Shown: positions 39,635 to 51,355 of the stretch, in pieces
How the letters are laid out: every line of letters begins with the position of its first letter
Position numbering within the stretch: the first letter of the stretch is position 1
Source of the DNA: Phragmites australis
Lineage: Eukaryota > Streptophyta > Magnoliopsida > Poales > Poaceae
DNA length: 64,000 bases
NCBI RefSeq assembly: GCF_958298935.1
Contig: NC_084938.1
Span: 2,301,501-2,365,500, forward strand
Reading direction: 5' to 3'
Position numbers and translations under genes: made by a program
Notes under the pieces: model-generated
The model's input: only the letters and a program-made list of their open reading frames with translations
What the model was told of the DNA's origin: nothing
Database searches by the model: none

Positions 39635-42600
39635 AGAAGATGTACGATGCAAGCCGTATGAACGCAGAGTACACGAACGGTGCGGAGTATTTCTCGGTAG
39701 CAGCCGCGGCACAAAGTCAAATACACAGTCTCAATATATGTGATGTCCATGCATCGATTGCGAGAACAAAAAACAGTTTTTCACCATCCAGTAGATACAT
39801 TCCCACTTGATGTCAAGGAGCTTTATACCTGGCTATACCCGTTGGACCAAGCACGATGAAGCTAAGATCGTACAAGAAGGGCAATACATTGGCAGAGAAA
39901 ACGAAGATTTGTGCACTGATATGCCGGTTGAAGAATACACCGATATGCCGCCTGCCGGAGATACATTGGTCAATGATGACCTAGAGGAGATGTTGGCTGA
40001 CATCGATGCCGATGATCTTGAGCTGATGTTGCGCGATACGGAGGGAAACTCCACCAATGAAAGAGAGTTTCAAAAGTTCCAGCATATGGTAGAGGACTCT
40101 AAAATACCATTGTTCCCGGGCTATGACAAGGAGCATATAAAGTTACGTACCGTACTTTCACTGTTACAATTGAAGGCAAGCAACGGGTGGTTTGATACAA
40201 GCTTCACAGAGTTGTTACTATTCATGAAGAAATTGCTTCCAAAGAAAATGTGCTGACAGAAAACACGTAACAAGCCAAGTAGGTTGTGTGTCCATTGGGT
40301 TAGAAGTACAGAAAATACATGCATGTCCAAATGATTGCATGTCGTATCACGGAGAGCATGCAGACTTGGAAGCATGTCTCGTCTGTGGTGCAACATGGTA
40401 TAAGCATGACAATGATGATATCGATGGCGAAGGAAAGAAGAAAGAAGACCACCTATCAAGATGATGTGGTTTTTTCCTATAGTCTCCCATTTAGAGCGTT
40501 TATTAGTGAACAAAAGGCATGCCAAACTAATGCGATAGCATGCCAAGAAGCGCAAGGATGATGGAATGCTGAGACACCCCACTGATTCTACGTAGTGGAG
40601 AAACATCGATAGGAAATACAAGGAGCGATTTTCAGAAGATGTGAGGAATATAAGATTTAGGTTGAGTATGGATGGGATGAATCCATTCGGTAACATGAGC
40701 AGTAGTTATAGCACTTGGCCTGTGACCCTGTATCTACAACATTCTTCCTTGGTTGTATATGAAATGGAAGTATACTATGATGGCGATGCTGATACCAGGG
40801 CCAAGGCAACTTGGCAACGATATCGATGTCTACCTGAAACCATTAATGGAAGATCTTGTAATAATGTGGAACGATAGTATACTGGTACGGGATGCATACA
40901 GAAGAGAGAACTTCACCCTACGCGTAATGCTATTTGTAACAATCCAAGATTGGCTAGCCCTTGGCAACCTATCGGGCCGGACTTTCAAAGGCTATTGTGC
41001 ATGTGTGCATTGCTTGGATGAAATAGAGAGCTTGTGGTTGAAGAACATCAGAAAAAATGGTGTACCTAGGTCATCGTAAATTTCTTCATAAGGATCACCC
41101 ATACTGCAGCAGCATGAGAGCTTTTGATGGGAAAGTTAAGACTGGATCACCTCCTAAGCATCACACTGGGAGACATGTATATAAGAGGGTAAAGGGACTT
41201 AGGGTTATCCTTGAAAAGGGACGTGGAAGTACACCGGTTCCGAAATCTAATCTTAGAGCTCCTATGTTCAAAAAGAAATCTATTTTCTATGACTTAGCTT
41301 ATTAGCCAGATTTAGTGGCTTGACACGTAATCAATGTCATGCACATTTAGAAAAACATGTGTGATAGCTTGATTGGTACGTTACTAGATATACCTGGCAA
41401 AATAAATGATACACTCCAAGCACAAAAGGACCTGAAACGTTTGAAACTCAGACAGGATATACATCCCAAAGATATGCAAGAAGGCAACAAATATCTTGGT
41501 CCCGCTAGCTACAAAGTGAGCAAGGTGAAGAAAACTGCAATGTACAAGTGCTTTCATGGAATCAAAGTTTCATCCGGTTAATCTGCCAACATAAAGATAC
41601 TAGTAAACATGAAAGATTTAAAATTAATTGGCATGAAGTCTCATGGTTGTCATGTGATATCATATAAGGCCATCGATCTGACCAAGCTAGTTAAGTTGCA
41701 GGAAGACATGGTCGAGACTCTATCACAGTTTGAGGAATGTTTCCCTCCATCATTCTTGATATCATGGTGCATCTAATTTTTCACATTGTGATAGAGATAC
41801 AAATTCTTCGTCCCCTGTTTCTACATCAGATGTACCATTTTGAGAGGTTCATGGGAGTTTTAAAAAAATATGTTTATAACCGAAATTGGTGGAAGGCTAC
41901 ATGGTCGAAGGCTGGGGAACCGAGGAGGTCATTGGTTTCTGCATCGACTACATGAATCTCAAATCAATTGTGTGTTTGTATCTCACCATGAGGGGAGGCT
42001 ACAGGGGGAAAGGGACGATAGGTGCAAACTCATTCTTCACTAATGACTCTGTTTCATTCACGCAAGCATATTTCACACTTCTGCAACAACCAGTTGTAGT
42101 GGACCCGTATGTCGTAGAACACTAGAAGATGCTATGCATCAAAAACCCAGGGAAGTCCGATGTTTGGATCGTGCGAGAGTACTGAGATCATTTTGGTGCC
42201 TAGTTACGTAGACAGGTCATGGATAAGTAGATAGAGTGTGCTCAGTTGAATGTGTTGGCTCACGGACCGTCAACTACAATCCTCATATTTCAAGGATATG
42301 ACATAAATGGCTATACATTTTATATGAGTGCTCAGGATAATAAGAGCACCAACCAAAATAGCGGTGTTTGTATAGATGCCTATGACTGCAATGGAAATAG
42401 GGAGATCTACGATGTATTCATGGAGGAGATCTAGGAGATCGACTATAGAGTGTTAAATGTTCCTCTTTTCTGGTGCCAATGGGTCAGAATCCCAGGGGGT
42501 ATGAAGATCGACAAGTACGATATGACTACAATAGACCAAAAACTTGTTGGATATAGCAAAGAACCATTCGTACTTGTGAATGATGTTATGGATGTCTTCT

Positions 42601-42755
42601 ATGTAAAGGATCCAGACCTAGCTAACAAGGAGGAGCGCCATGTGGTTCTTCAAGGAAAAAGAGAAGGATTGTCGGAGTGTAGAATGTGGTTCACGAGGAA
42701 GAATACAATCAATTCGACGCGGTACCTCCTTTTGGAGAGGACGTCGATCTAGGTC
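39635..42755 (+). pseudogene. CACTA-2 gene 1: TNP2-type transposase, heavily mutated
   Basis: The start region reads MYDASRMNAEYTNGAEYFS (from about 39,641). Then, across several frames, come IHACPNDCMSYHGEHADLEA, RNIRFRLSMDGMNPFGNMSS, LIPGPRQLGNDIDVYLKPLM, RTFKGYCACVHCLDEIESLW, MVYLGHRKFLHKDHPY and DIMVHLIFHIVIEIQILRPL. They are followed by HQMYHFERFMGVLKKYVYNR (DUF4218-like region). The C-terminus YDINGYTFYMSAQDNKSTNQ and WCQWVRIPGGMKIDKYDMTT is DUF4216-like. Domain order is complete, unlike CACTA-1, but more than ten stops or frameshifts interrupt it. It retains the CxxC block (ACLVCGATWYKHDNDD) missing in CACTA-1. Confidence 0.85.
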
Positions 42756-43380
42756 CCATGGAAGACACTAACAAACATCCCTTTGCATGTCATAATCATA
42801 AAGAAGGGTAAATCGTTAAGACACAATAGCTAAATCATATTAATTGTTATGTATTACTATGCATTAATAAATGTGTCTTTACTATTGATTTACATTAGCT
42901 ATAGTTATGAGCATATTTCTTTTCAATTTATTATGATTTAAAATATTTATCTATGAAATTAAAATATATAGGAAGTTCGAATTATATTTTTTAATTAATT
43001 AGCAAGCTCCAAAAATATTTATTTTCCATTTTTCCTTAATTACAAAAGTTAGCCATGAAATTCAGGTATATAGCAAACTTAATTTTGGTATATAGCAAGT
43101 TCAAATTAAAATAAATATGTATTACGATTGGAGGTCAAAAGAATGTTAATAAATGTCGATAGTACGGTCACAATCAAATACATTTGAGTAGTCTGGCAGT
43201 TAGTTTATTTGTCCCAGCTGGGGCCAGACGTCGCAGGTTCGATGCTTGTGCTCAGAACAAAAAAAAATGTGCCTTGCAGCACGCCTGGGGGGGGTTCATT
43301 CTCGGCTGACTTCATGGCCCAACAGTCAATCCCCCCTTTGTTGTCGGCTCAAATGTGTGCCGACGGTGAAGGTGGGGGTT
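42756..43380 (+). other. Intergenic region of CACTA-2
   Basis: AT-rich repeats like those of the leader intron (AATTAGCAAGCTCC near 42,997). At about 43,190-43,270 a box-B-like GGTTCGATGC and an A-rich run occur, but I do not call a SINE from this. No gene. Confidence 0.4.
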
Positions 43381-43384
43381 TCAC

Positions 43385-43460
43385 CGACAACTAATGTTAT
43401 GGCCCAATAACGAATCCCCCCTTCACTACCGGCACACAGGGTGTGTTGGCAGTGAAGGGT
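43385..43460. repeat. Internal subterminal-like repeats before gene 2 of CACTA-2
   Basis: CCCCCTTCACTACCGGCACAC and its inverse-like partner GTGTTGGCAGTGAAGGG flank a short spacer (43,416-43,460). Another pair, GTCGGCTCAAATGTGTGCCGAC, lies at 43,342-43,363. They share the CACTRCCGGC / GCCGGCAGTGA core with the element ends. Confidence 0.55.
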
Positions 43461-43465
43461 GCCCC

Positions 43466-43472
43466 TATATAA
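43466..43472 (+). promoter_or_regulatory. TATA box of the internal (gene 2) promoter of CACTA-2
   Basis: TATATAA follows the inverted repeat pair by a few bases (GTGCCCCTATATAATCG). The layout matches the gene 2 promoter of CACTA-1. Confidence 0.5.
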
Positions 43473-43489
43473 TCGATGCACCGTATTTT

Positions 43490-44264
43490 CCCTCCGGACT
43501 TAGAAATTTGAGATGCTCGATGACTAACTGTTAGTTTGAAACTAGGCTCTGAGCAAGTAATGCAACAAAGATTGCACTATCTAATGCCTTTGTCCGACCT
43601 ATATGTTGTCCAAGATTTTACTATCTGCTACCTTGGAGATGATGTATATGCTATGAGCTAGTAACTAAGATCGCAAAGTAGTGCTTATATGTCTCCTCTA
43701 TTGTTCTCTTCCCTCTCCCTCACGTCTACCCTCTTCCCTGATGTGCTGTGTTATGCTCTCTACCCACCTTGCTGCTTCTCCCTCTCCCTCTGTTTTGATC
43801 TGTGCTGCTCCCTAGCGCAACCTCTCTGCTCCCCTTTCTCATGCGTTACCTTAGCCAGGCTCTACTAGTATCTGTGCCTTTTTTTCATAAGGCTCTATTA
43901 GTCTTTGAGGAAGTGGTATACTGCGATCTTAGTTGAGAATTAATTCCATTGAAAGTGCGATCTTTGACAACATATAGGCCGGTTAGGTGACAGAGCGTAC
44001 CCTAATTGTTGAATTGTGTGCTTTTCTCCGGTTAATGATAATTTGAGCACAGCTAGTTAGGGTGCAAAGCATAGTTTAGCCCTGGAGCCAACTAGATTTT
44101 GGTTCTGAGGCTATATTTATTTTTTACTCATGGTATGTGTTGTATTAAAAATTACACTATTTTCATACTTGTTTTTCTTTTTACAAATGATGAAATTGGA
44201 GACCATACATATGAAATTGGTATCATGTCTGAGATCCCTCAAAGATGCATAAGGGATAATTTGT
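43490..44264 (+). other. Leader/intron region of CACTA-2 gene 2
   Basis: Pyrimidine-rich stretches around 43,690-43,850 (CCCTCTCCCTCACG, CTCCCTCTCCCTCTG) and no open frame. Probably the leader intron, matching the long leader intron of CACTA-1 gene 2. Confidence 0.35.
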
Positions 44265-47200
44265 GATCACAGAGGTCTCACCAGCAGGGGAGCCAACTGC
44301 ACCAGAGAGAGTTCTGGGGCCATATAAGTCAGTCTGTGGGATTACTGTTAAGGATCACGTGCCCATCTACTACAGATTGTGGACTGGCGAATGAGATGAT
44401 CTGTGTGTGGTTCTTGATTCGATCATGAATGGCATCTTGTGACCCAAAATATTAAAGTAGTTCGACTTCCCTGAAGAGACAAATATGAAAGTAGTTAAGT
44501 GTAAGATGCTAATGATCATGGGCCTTTCGTTTAAGAATTGGAAGGGCACATTGAATAAATACTATGTGCAGAAAGGTACAACACCACACCAATGACCGCT
44601 ACTGGAATATCATTGGCAAGCTTTTTCAGAGTACAAGTTGTTAGAAGAAGCACAGAGGTTGAGTGAGGTGAATAAAGCAAACTCGAAGAAAAACCTCTAC
44701 CCTCACAAAGTCGGTAGTCGTTGGTATGTAATGAAAGAACAACAGTGGCAACAACAGCTAAATGAACTACGAGAGAGAGGTGCCACACCTGAGACAGAGG
44801 GCTGGAGCGAGTGATCGACACACTTCCTTCTTGGGAGGGATGCTTCTTAGTCGTCTGATGGAAGCTTATGCTTTATGACCTCCAAAGACCAAGAAGTAAC
44901 GCAAACTGTTGCAAAAAAAATCTTACAAAAGCCCATGAGCAATATGCACAATGCTCTTTCAAGCCAGACAGGGATAGCGATGAGCTCACCTTGGCTCTAG
45001 GAAACAAGGAGCACGGTGATCGCACATAAGACGTTAGGGTGATGGGTTGGAAATATGGATTTACAGGCGATCTCGGTAGTTACAAGAGTCCAGAGAGATC
45101 CCAAGCAGAGCGAGATGCAAAACGAGAGGCAGAATAAGCTAGGATGATGGAAATGCTTGGACAAGCGGTACAAAAGGAGATGGAATATATAGATGAAAAG
45201 ATAGCACAATCGGCATAGCAAGCACTCAGTGTGAACGGGGTGCCACTGTGAGCGAAAAGGAATGGCCAACAGCGTCTTCTAATATTGCGCGCTCTAGGCC
45301 TGGTGGTTGTCGGAGTAGTTGTGCATCCACGAAAGTTCCGAAAGCTGATCCCATCACTTATCCCGTGGACCTCATCATAGCACGAACACTGTGTGAACTA
45401 CACATTGGTTCTAGGAATATTATCATCAAGGTGGCTTCCGGCGTGGCTTATCCTCGTGGCTCTCATGAACATTTGCATGGACGTCCGATAACGGAGAGCT
45501 ACGCTGTGGTCAAAGTAGATGAGACAGTTGACCAGTACTATCATGTTGAGGTGGACTTACCCCGTAGTGGAGGGGGCAGGGCAAACACTATAGGAGATAA
45601 CGAGCACACATTCATCGCGTAGGAGAATGCCTACATAGTGTTTCCACCAGGGACAGCTTCTCGGGCCGCTATCGGCTCGTAGATTTCCCTCTCGTTAGCC
45701 ATTTCCTAGAAGAAGTCCACCTCCTCAACCATCGCCTCAAAGAAGTCCATCACTCAAGAAGCCAACCATCAACTCGAAAAACATGATTAGGTTTCGCGGC
45801 ATATAAGCAGACGACATCATCTAAGAAGTCGATGCCATCTAAGGTGGCGGAACCCAAGCATGTATATTCACTCACTACTAAGGAAAACAAAAAGATTTTG
45901 GACGCCAGTGTCACGGCTCATTTCCATCCTCCACCACCTCCACCGAAGCCTGTTGAGCCTGAAGACACCATGAATTTTTCATGAATATAGCCGAAGTTAA
46001 ACAGACGCTTGAAGTAGGCCGCCGACTTACTATAAACATATCAGTAAGAAGAAGGCCAGGAGCTAATCAGGTTCAATCGTCAGGATGCTCCAAGTATTGG
46101 TGATTTCCTGGTTTCTTCTAGATTAACAATAGAAGAACTAGCACAACTTACTGTGGGAGTGGATATGTCAAAGTCAAATGTTATATGGTCGTTTGAGTTG
46201 GGCAAACCTTTGGTCAAACTAGATATAGAAAGAACCCTTACAACTCAAATGCGCCAATTATATCAGTGGTACTTGGAGCGGTCCAGGCAGGGTATACAGG
46301 CGTCCCCGTAAGGTATAGAGATGAATATTTCCTCAACGGGGACATATGTTTATGGGTGAAGCTCAAGTGCTTGTATGAAATGTACAAGGAAGATGCCCTC
46401 GACGTGGCCATAATCAGAGCATGGACTCTGTAGGTGACTTATAAATATAATTCACGTTATATGATCTTGTACATTGAAATCGCATGGCTAACTTCTCTCT
46501 TTGGTAGAATGGATATTCAAGCGTACAGACAAGAATTAGATAATAAAGTAGGATTCATCGATCCTGGGCTTGTCAACTAGAAAATTATACAGTAATCCAT
46601 ATTTCACCGAGGACTACTTATTGAAGTGTCTGCTTCACCACCAATACAAGACCTTCTTACTCTTACCCTACAGCTTTAAGTACGTCGTGCCAAGGTATTC
46701 TCCTTTTATGGGCAACTTGATTCTAGTACTAATTTGCTATGGTGACATATTCTTTCAGTTTTCATTGGATCCCCCTTGTCATCCAACAAAGCTTGAGCAA
46801 GATCATTGTCTTGGACTCACAAAAGAGAGATAAGACGACTTACTAAGACCTCATTAACATGCTACATAGGTAAACTCGATCATTTAATCTTCACGTCGAT
46901 TGTATCTAAGTTTAATCTGTATTCATGTTCACGTACAGGGCGTACACAAGATCCTGCAAAAAGAGTGTTATGTACCGTCCATATAGGAAGCAATATGATG
47001 TAAAAACCGACTTTCCGATACGTAGGGAATATCCATGACTTGCATTTCCTACTAAATAAAAAGGTACAATTCATTCTAGTGACGAATCATTTCCTCTTGA
47101 AGTGTATGAGACAGTCACCCGACAACAATCTCTATGGGTTTTATGTTCTTACTTTCATTCACAGGTTCAGTCCTAACGGGGACACTGTCAGGTTCAATAA

Positions 47201-47518
47201 TCTTGAGGTATGAAATTACATATCGATGCCTTCTTTTCAATTTCTATAAGTGTTCAAGGACTAATTCTTTTGATTCTTCAAATGCAGCACTCCAAACAAC
47301 GCACAGGTGTGTTACAACCTGCAGAAATACATGTCATTCAAGAACAGGTCACCGGGTTCTTCATGGAAAATGTTATCAACCTAGCCAGTGAGTTTCATGA
47401 ACCAATCGTGATGTCGACGCATTTGAGATCTTCAGATGATTCCGTACCTTCTAGTAGAGAGTATGCGACAAGGAGGAAGTCTACCAGGGGCTTAGACGAC
47501 TTATATATCGCCAAATGA
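44265..47518 (+). pseudogene. CACTA-2 gene 2: Transposase_24-like + DUF8039-like + C48 protease, mutated
   Basis: SPAGEPTAPERVLGPYKSVC and DHVPIYYRLWTGE (about 44,280-44,390) align with the start of the long CACTA-1 frame. Transposase_24-like text FKNWKGTLNKYYVQKG lies near 44,535. The DUF8039-like part (45,340-45,620) has LCELHIGSRNIIIKVASGVA and HGRPITESYAVVKVDE. The protease part starts TQMRQLYQWYLERSRQGI (about 46,245) and EYFLNGDICLWVKLKCLYEM. Then FHWIPLVI gives the His (46,763-46,765) and KIIVLDS the Asp (46,814-46,816). In NNLYGFYV the expected Cys is Tyr (47,133-47,135). The last exon ends RRKSTRGLDDLYIAK at 47,518. At least ten stops are present. Confidence 0.8.
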
Positions 47519-47708
47519 CACCATTTTAATGAAGTATGTATTAATAAAGGACATGAATTACTACATATTACTGAATGTGTATTTATTTATTGATTTACAT
47601 TAAATATGTGTCTCATTGTGTGCATGTCAGTGCACTTGGTTCGAAGGATCCTGTTGTGGCCTTCGACCTATTTTCGGAGTTGGTACTATCAGATGACTCT
47701 TCGACATA

Positions 47709-47981
47709 ATGGCCTTCCAAGATGATGCGAAGGAGGAGCCAGAAGTAGCGGCCCATAAGCATGCCCAGGAGGAGGATGAGAGACTGGCCTGTCAGCTGTG
47801 CACTGCAGAGAAGCAGGAAGTAGCATTCCATAAGCATGCCCAAGAGGAGGAGGGCGAGAGGGTGGTCCGTCAGTGCGTTGCAGAGGAGGCCAAAGGCTCA
47901 AACTGTAGTGGCGTTCGGGCATCGAACTTCGATGTCTGTGACACGCCGGCGAGCCTGGAATATAGGCGACGCTACGATTGA
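47709..47981 (+). other. 91-codon open frame with internal repeats, unknown
   Basis: HKHAQEEDERLACQLCTAEK and HKHAQEEEGERVVRQCVAEE form two ~33-residue repeats of charged, helix-forming character. It lies between gene 2 and the 3' subterminal repeats of CACTA-2. It could be a last exon of gene 2 or chance coding. I do not recognise it. Confidence 0.25.
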
Positions 47982-48284
47982 TCAGGCATGGCCGGATCCT
48001 CCACTCCACCACCATCGATTCCCCAGCATCCTTGGATGTACACTCGCCATCAGTCATCCGTGTAGAGACGCGGTCCTCATCGCGGGAGAGGTAGAGGGAT
48101 ACTGGATTGGCTCAACTCGACCGACCTTTTGGGGGTGACATGTGAGAAGTATTATGTATATATGTGTGTTTATCCATGACTATGACTTGTAATATGTGTT
48201 CACTCAAATATGACATGAATTACTACGTATTAATGAATATTCCTTTATTACTAATTTACATTAAATATATGTCTCATTGTATGC

Positions 48285-48350
48285 ATGTGTTGAGAGGGAG
48301 AGAGAGAGATCGAGGAGATAGAGAGAGGGAGCATAGGGAGGGAGGAGAGG
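48285..48350. repeat. GA-rich low-complexity tract
   Basis: GAGAGGGAGAGAGAGAGATC and GAGAGAGGGAGC purine-rich stretches lie just before the 3' subterminal repeats of CACTA-2. Confidence 0.7.
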
Positions 48351-48384
48351 CAAAACACTGCTAGCTGAAGAATTCAGTCAGTAG

Positions 48385-48640
48385 TGATGCCTTGCGAATC
48401 ACTGTCGGCTCAAACCAACAGCCGACAGTGAGTCCCAAGGCATCACTGGAGATTGAAGCCTTCACCCGACAGTGATTCCTCCATCATCACTTCCGACTGA
48501 AGCCTTCAATCGGCAGTGATAAGTCCTTCATTGCCGGTTCCCCTGTGCCAACAATGATAGTCTCTGACTATCACTGTATGTTACTCACTGCCAGCACCAA
48601 AACTGACAGTGAAGGGGTTTTAGAGCCGGCAGTGATGTGT
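48385..48640. repeat. CACTA-2 3' subterminal repeats
   Basis: Alternating AATCACTGTCGGCT, AGCCGACAGTGA, CAATCGGCAGTGATAAG and AGCCGGCAGTGATG units run up to the terminus. Confidence 0.8.
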
Positions 48641-49582
48641 TGTTCTGTAGTAGTGAGTGGCCAGAGTGGGAAAAAGTGGTGGGTAATCCATCATGCGTGA
48701 GAGCGATTGCAGTGGAGGAGGCGGAGGCTGCGACGATGGTGGTGGCATTGGATAGGAAGATCGTGTGTGGAAGCAAAAGCGAGCGAGTGAGACCAGCAAT
48801 TGATCGAGTGAATTTTAAAGGAGTTCAATCAACCGTATGGTTTTTAGGCTATTGCTGTAGGTTTGTAAATATAATCGGCAATGATAGCTATTATCACTGC
48901 CGGTTATTAAAATCACAGCTTTTTATAAACCGATATCGCTGTCGATTCATGTTATGAACATATAGTGATGTATCACTACCGGTTCCAGCTAAGAATCGAT
49001 AGTGATAAAGTTGATTATTACTATCGGTTAATATTACTAACTGGAAGTGATAATCATACTGGTTCTTGCTGGCTTGGCTTTTTTATGTGTGTTTTGAGCT
49101 TACGAACCGGTCATGATAAATTATCACTGCCGGTTATTACTGAATCGGCAGTGAAGATGGGAAAGGATTACCATTCTATGATTGTTTCATCTAGGGAGAA
49201 CCATGGGCGAAGCTGCTAAGAGGGGCAAAGCTTTAGATATGGAGAGAGAGAGAGAGAGATGAGGTGACTGTGCATGTGTGGGCTGGTTCTTAGGAAAAAT
49301 GGATCACTGTTAGTGTTTTAAACCTGTAGTGATAGGTAAATTATTAGTGCCGGTCATAATAAAAACCAATAGTGATTATATTTTTCTTATGAACCAACCG
49401 TCATAATTGCATTACTATCGGCTTTTTAGTAAACCGGCAGTGATAAGTAACTTATACCAGTTCTTAATAAAAATTGGTAGTAACCATATTTTTCTTATGA
49501 ACCAATAGTGATAACTGTATTATTATCTGCTTTCAGTGAACCGACTGATAGGGGGGCAAAGAAGGGCTGTTCTGATGCAGTG

Positions 49583-49935
49583 AAATGTGGGAACCTTTTT
49601 GTTTGCACCTTATATTTAGGGTTTTACTCGAAGAGTCATACTCTGCCAGGGCATCCGCTCCTCCCCGGCAATGGAGGAGCTTCTCTGACAACTTTGTTCG
49701 AGTTAGTGTTAGGGGTTCAAGAAAGGGAAGAGGTTCTTGACTCCATCGACCATTGTTGGGTACAGAGGGCAGGCTGGCAGCTAAACCGTAGGGGAAGAAT
49801 AAAAATCCAGAATCATTTGATGTTTACTCAAGCATATTTAGCTAAACTACTAAAACAACTAAAAAAGTCGGTTAAAGGCATCTCCAACTTCTCGAGGAAA
49901 AAAAACACTGAAGGAATCTCCAATTAGTTTTAAAA
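49583..49935. repeat. Duplicated anonymous segment, copy III, last part
   Basis: TTTGCACCTTATATTTAGG, TTTACTCGAAGAGTCATACTC, AAATCCAGAATCATTTGATG and AAAGGCATCTCCAACTT correspond to about 14,790-15,080 of copy I and 29,316-29,510 of copy II. Confidence 0.5.
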
Positions 49936-50239
49936 AAGCAAAAAGAAGAATATCCAAACCAAATGGCCGAGCCAGTCAGCTTGAATTACCAGGCTTCAAG
50001 CTCGAAAAACCAATAGAAAAAACTTTCAAATGAAATCACATTTTCAAAGGGGGTGCTATCCACCGGAAGCCAGTAGAAATAATCTATTATTGGAAGTTGT
50101 AATTGTAATAAGTATATTGACTCACTTTTAAGTAGTGTAGAAATGGACTTGTAAGTTTATGAACACCACTTACAAGTCAGCAGATGCACACACTACAGCG
50201 TTGAATTCCTGGTTAATATTTCTTTCGTCAATCTCGATC
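49936..50239. other. Unassigned sequence
   Basis: No repeat relation inside the window and no open frame. CTTGTAAGTTTATGAACACCACTTACAAG-type complementarity (50,149-50,177) could mark the end of a small inverted-repeat element, but no partner was found. Confidence 0.25.
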
Positions 50240-51355
50240 ATCGCTTTTTCCAAAAAAAAGAGCAAATTAAACAGATGTAAGCAGCTGAATTGACCGATCG
50301 TCTACACACTCTTCTGGTCGCAATAAAACGTCCAGGTTCACATCTGATGTTACTACATGACTTGTCTCGGAAGAAATAGTGTATATGCCCACAAACAAGC
50401 TAGGAAGTGATATGGAAGACTAGCTATATACACAAACGCCATGCTAATTTTGAGTATGGACGCGTTTGGAACGATTAATTAAAGTCTATAGACTTGCTAT
50501 AGGCAATTTTTGACAGTGTTTTTAACCTTATAATTAGGATTTTGTATTGGAAGATTCATGCTTAGATAGAGTTCGTTCCTTTCGGCACGTAAAACCACAC
50601 GTTGATTGCGCTCGAGCTCTGCAATAACGTGCCGAGCGACACAAACATCTCCGGTAAGGACCGCGAAATAATTTCGTGTGTCGATAGATCGTTTTCTACA
50701 TCAAGGGACAGTGGGTTTAGTCAGATTATCCAATGCGAGCGAGCTAGGTACTTCAAATTAAGTTCATAGGTACAACACGAGTTGAAGTACTGTGACAATT
50801 GTACTGTTTAGTGTGTATAGATCCATATGAGGAGAAGTTTTTGTTCACCGTTTGCCGTTTCCAACTTTACTTTGCCACGATACACGGGAGGGAAGATCGA
50901 GTTAACCCTAGCTACAAATTCAAGTCAAAAGTGTTGAAGCTAGAATCTAGAAAGCTAGCAGCTGCAACCAGACGACATTATCGACGATCAGCTGCTTGAT
51001 CTTGTCAGTTGATTTTATACTCCAATTTAATACGCATGGACCGTAATTACCAGGAAGCAATGGTTCATCCGATGCAAACGCTGACTATTCGGTCACCAGC
51101 GAAATTTCTTACCGACAGAAATTGCTCTCGTTTCTGATCTCCTTGCTGCAATTAATTAGAAGGCCGGTGACGGATAGGCAGGTAGGAATAATTCAGTAGC
51201 CGAGTTTAGCAAGTATGGATGACGCATGCATGAACCGAGGCCATCGTTCATCGGATTTGTAGGACCGTTAATGGTAACTACTTAGAGAAAGAGTCAATAA
51301 ACGTTTTATCAATTTCTTTCGAAACATATATTCTTTTTCTATTTTGTTACCTAGC
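50240..51355. repeat. Duplicated anonymous segment, copy IV
   Basis: AATTAAACAGATGTAAGCAG, GACCGATCGTCTACACAC, AACGTCCAGGTTCACATCTG, TATGCCCACAAACAAGCTAG and GGAAGATTCATGCTTAG follow the order of copies I and III without a transposon interrupting them. The part beyond 50,700 has no partner in the window and no gene I recognise. A 66-codon open frame at 50,799-50,999 has no motif. Confidence 0.5.

Larger units (their letters stand above)
38293..48655 (+). mobile_element. CACTA-2: complete CACTA element, 10.4 kb, genes on plus strand
   Basis: The left end TACTACTACAAAATTGG (first base C to T) and the right end TGTTCTGTAGTAGTG at 48,655 are flanked by AGT at 38,290-38,292 and 48,656-48,658. Subterminal repeats of the CATCACTGCCGG and CCGGCAGTGATG type fill both ends. 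Gene 1 (TNP2 type) occupies about 39,635-42,750. Gene 2 (Transposase_24, DUF8039 and C48 protease) occupies about 44,265-47,518. Both contain many stops. It is closely related to the partial copies at 2959, 3390 and 5618. Confidence 0.9.
37024..49582. mobile_element. Probable outer CACTA element, split by CACTA-2
   Basis: The left end CACCACTATAGAAATAC (37,024) and the right end CTGTTCTGATGCAGTG (49,582) look like mutated CACTA termini. Repeats TATCACTGCCGGTTATTA and related forms cover 48,890-49,560, with matching motifs at 37,040-37,140 and 37,560-37,760. Without CACTA-2 it would be about 2.2 kb. Outside it the anonymous segment (copy III) continues: 37,008-37,023 before and 49,583 after. 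The flanking triplets (AAT and AAA) do not match exactly, so the ends are provisional. A possible further terminus CACTACCGCAAAAAATC lies at 37,545. Confidence 0.5.

Noticed and set aside
43190..43275. Possible SINE head (box B GGTTCGATGC and an A-run)
   Set aside because: Only one box is convincing, there is no second copy in the window and no target duplication.
50799..50999. 66-codon frame in copy IV of the anonymous segment
   Set aside because: Not open in a comparable position in other copies and no recognisable domain.
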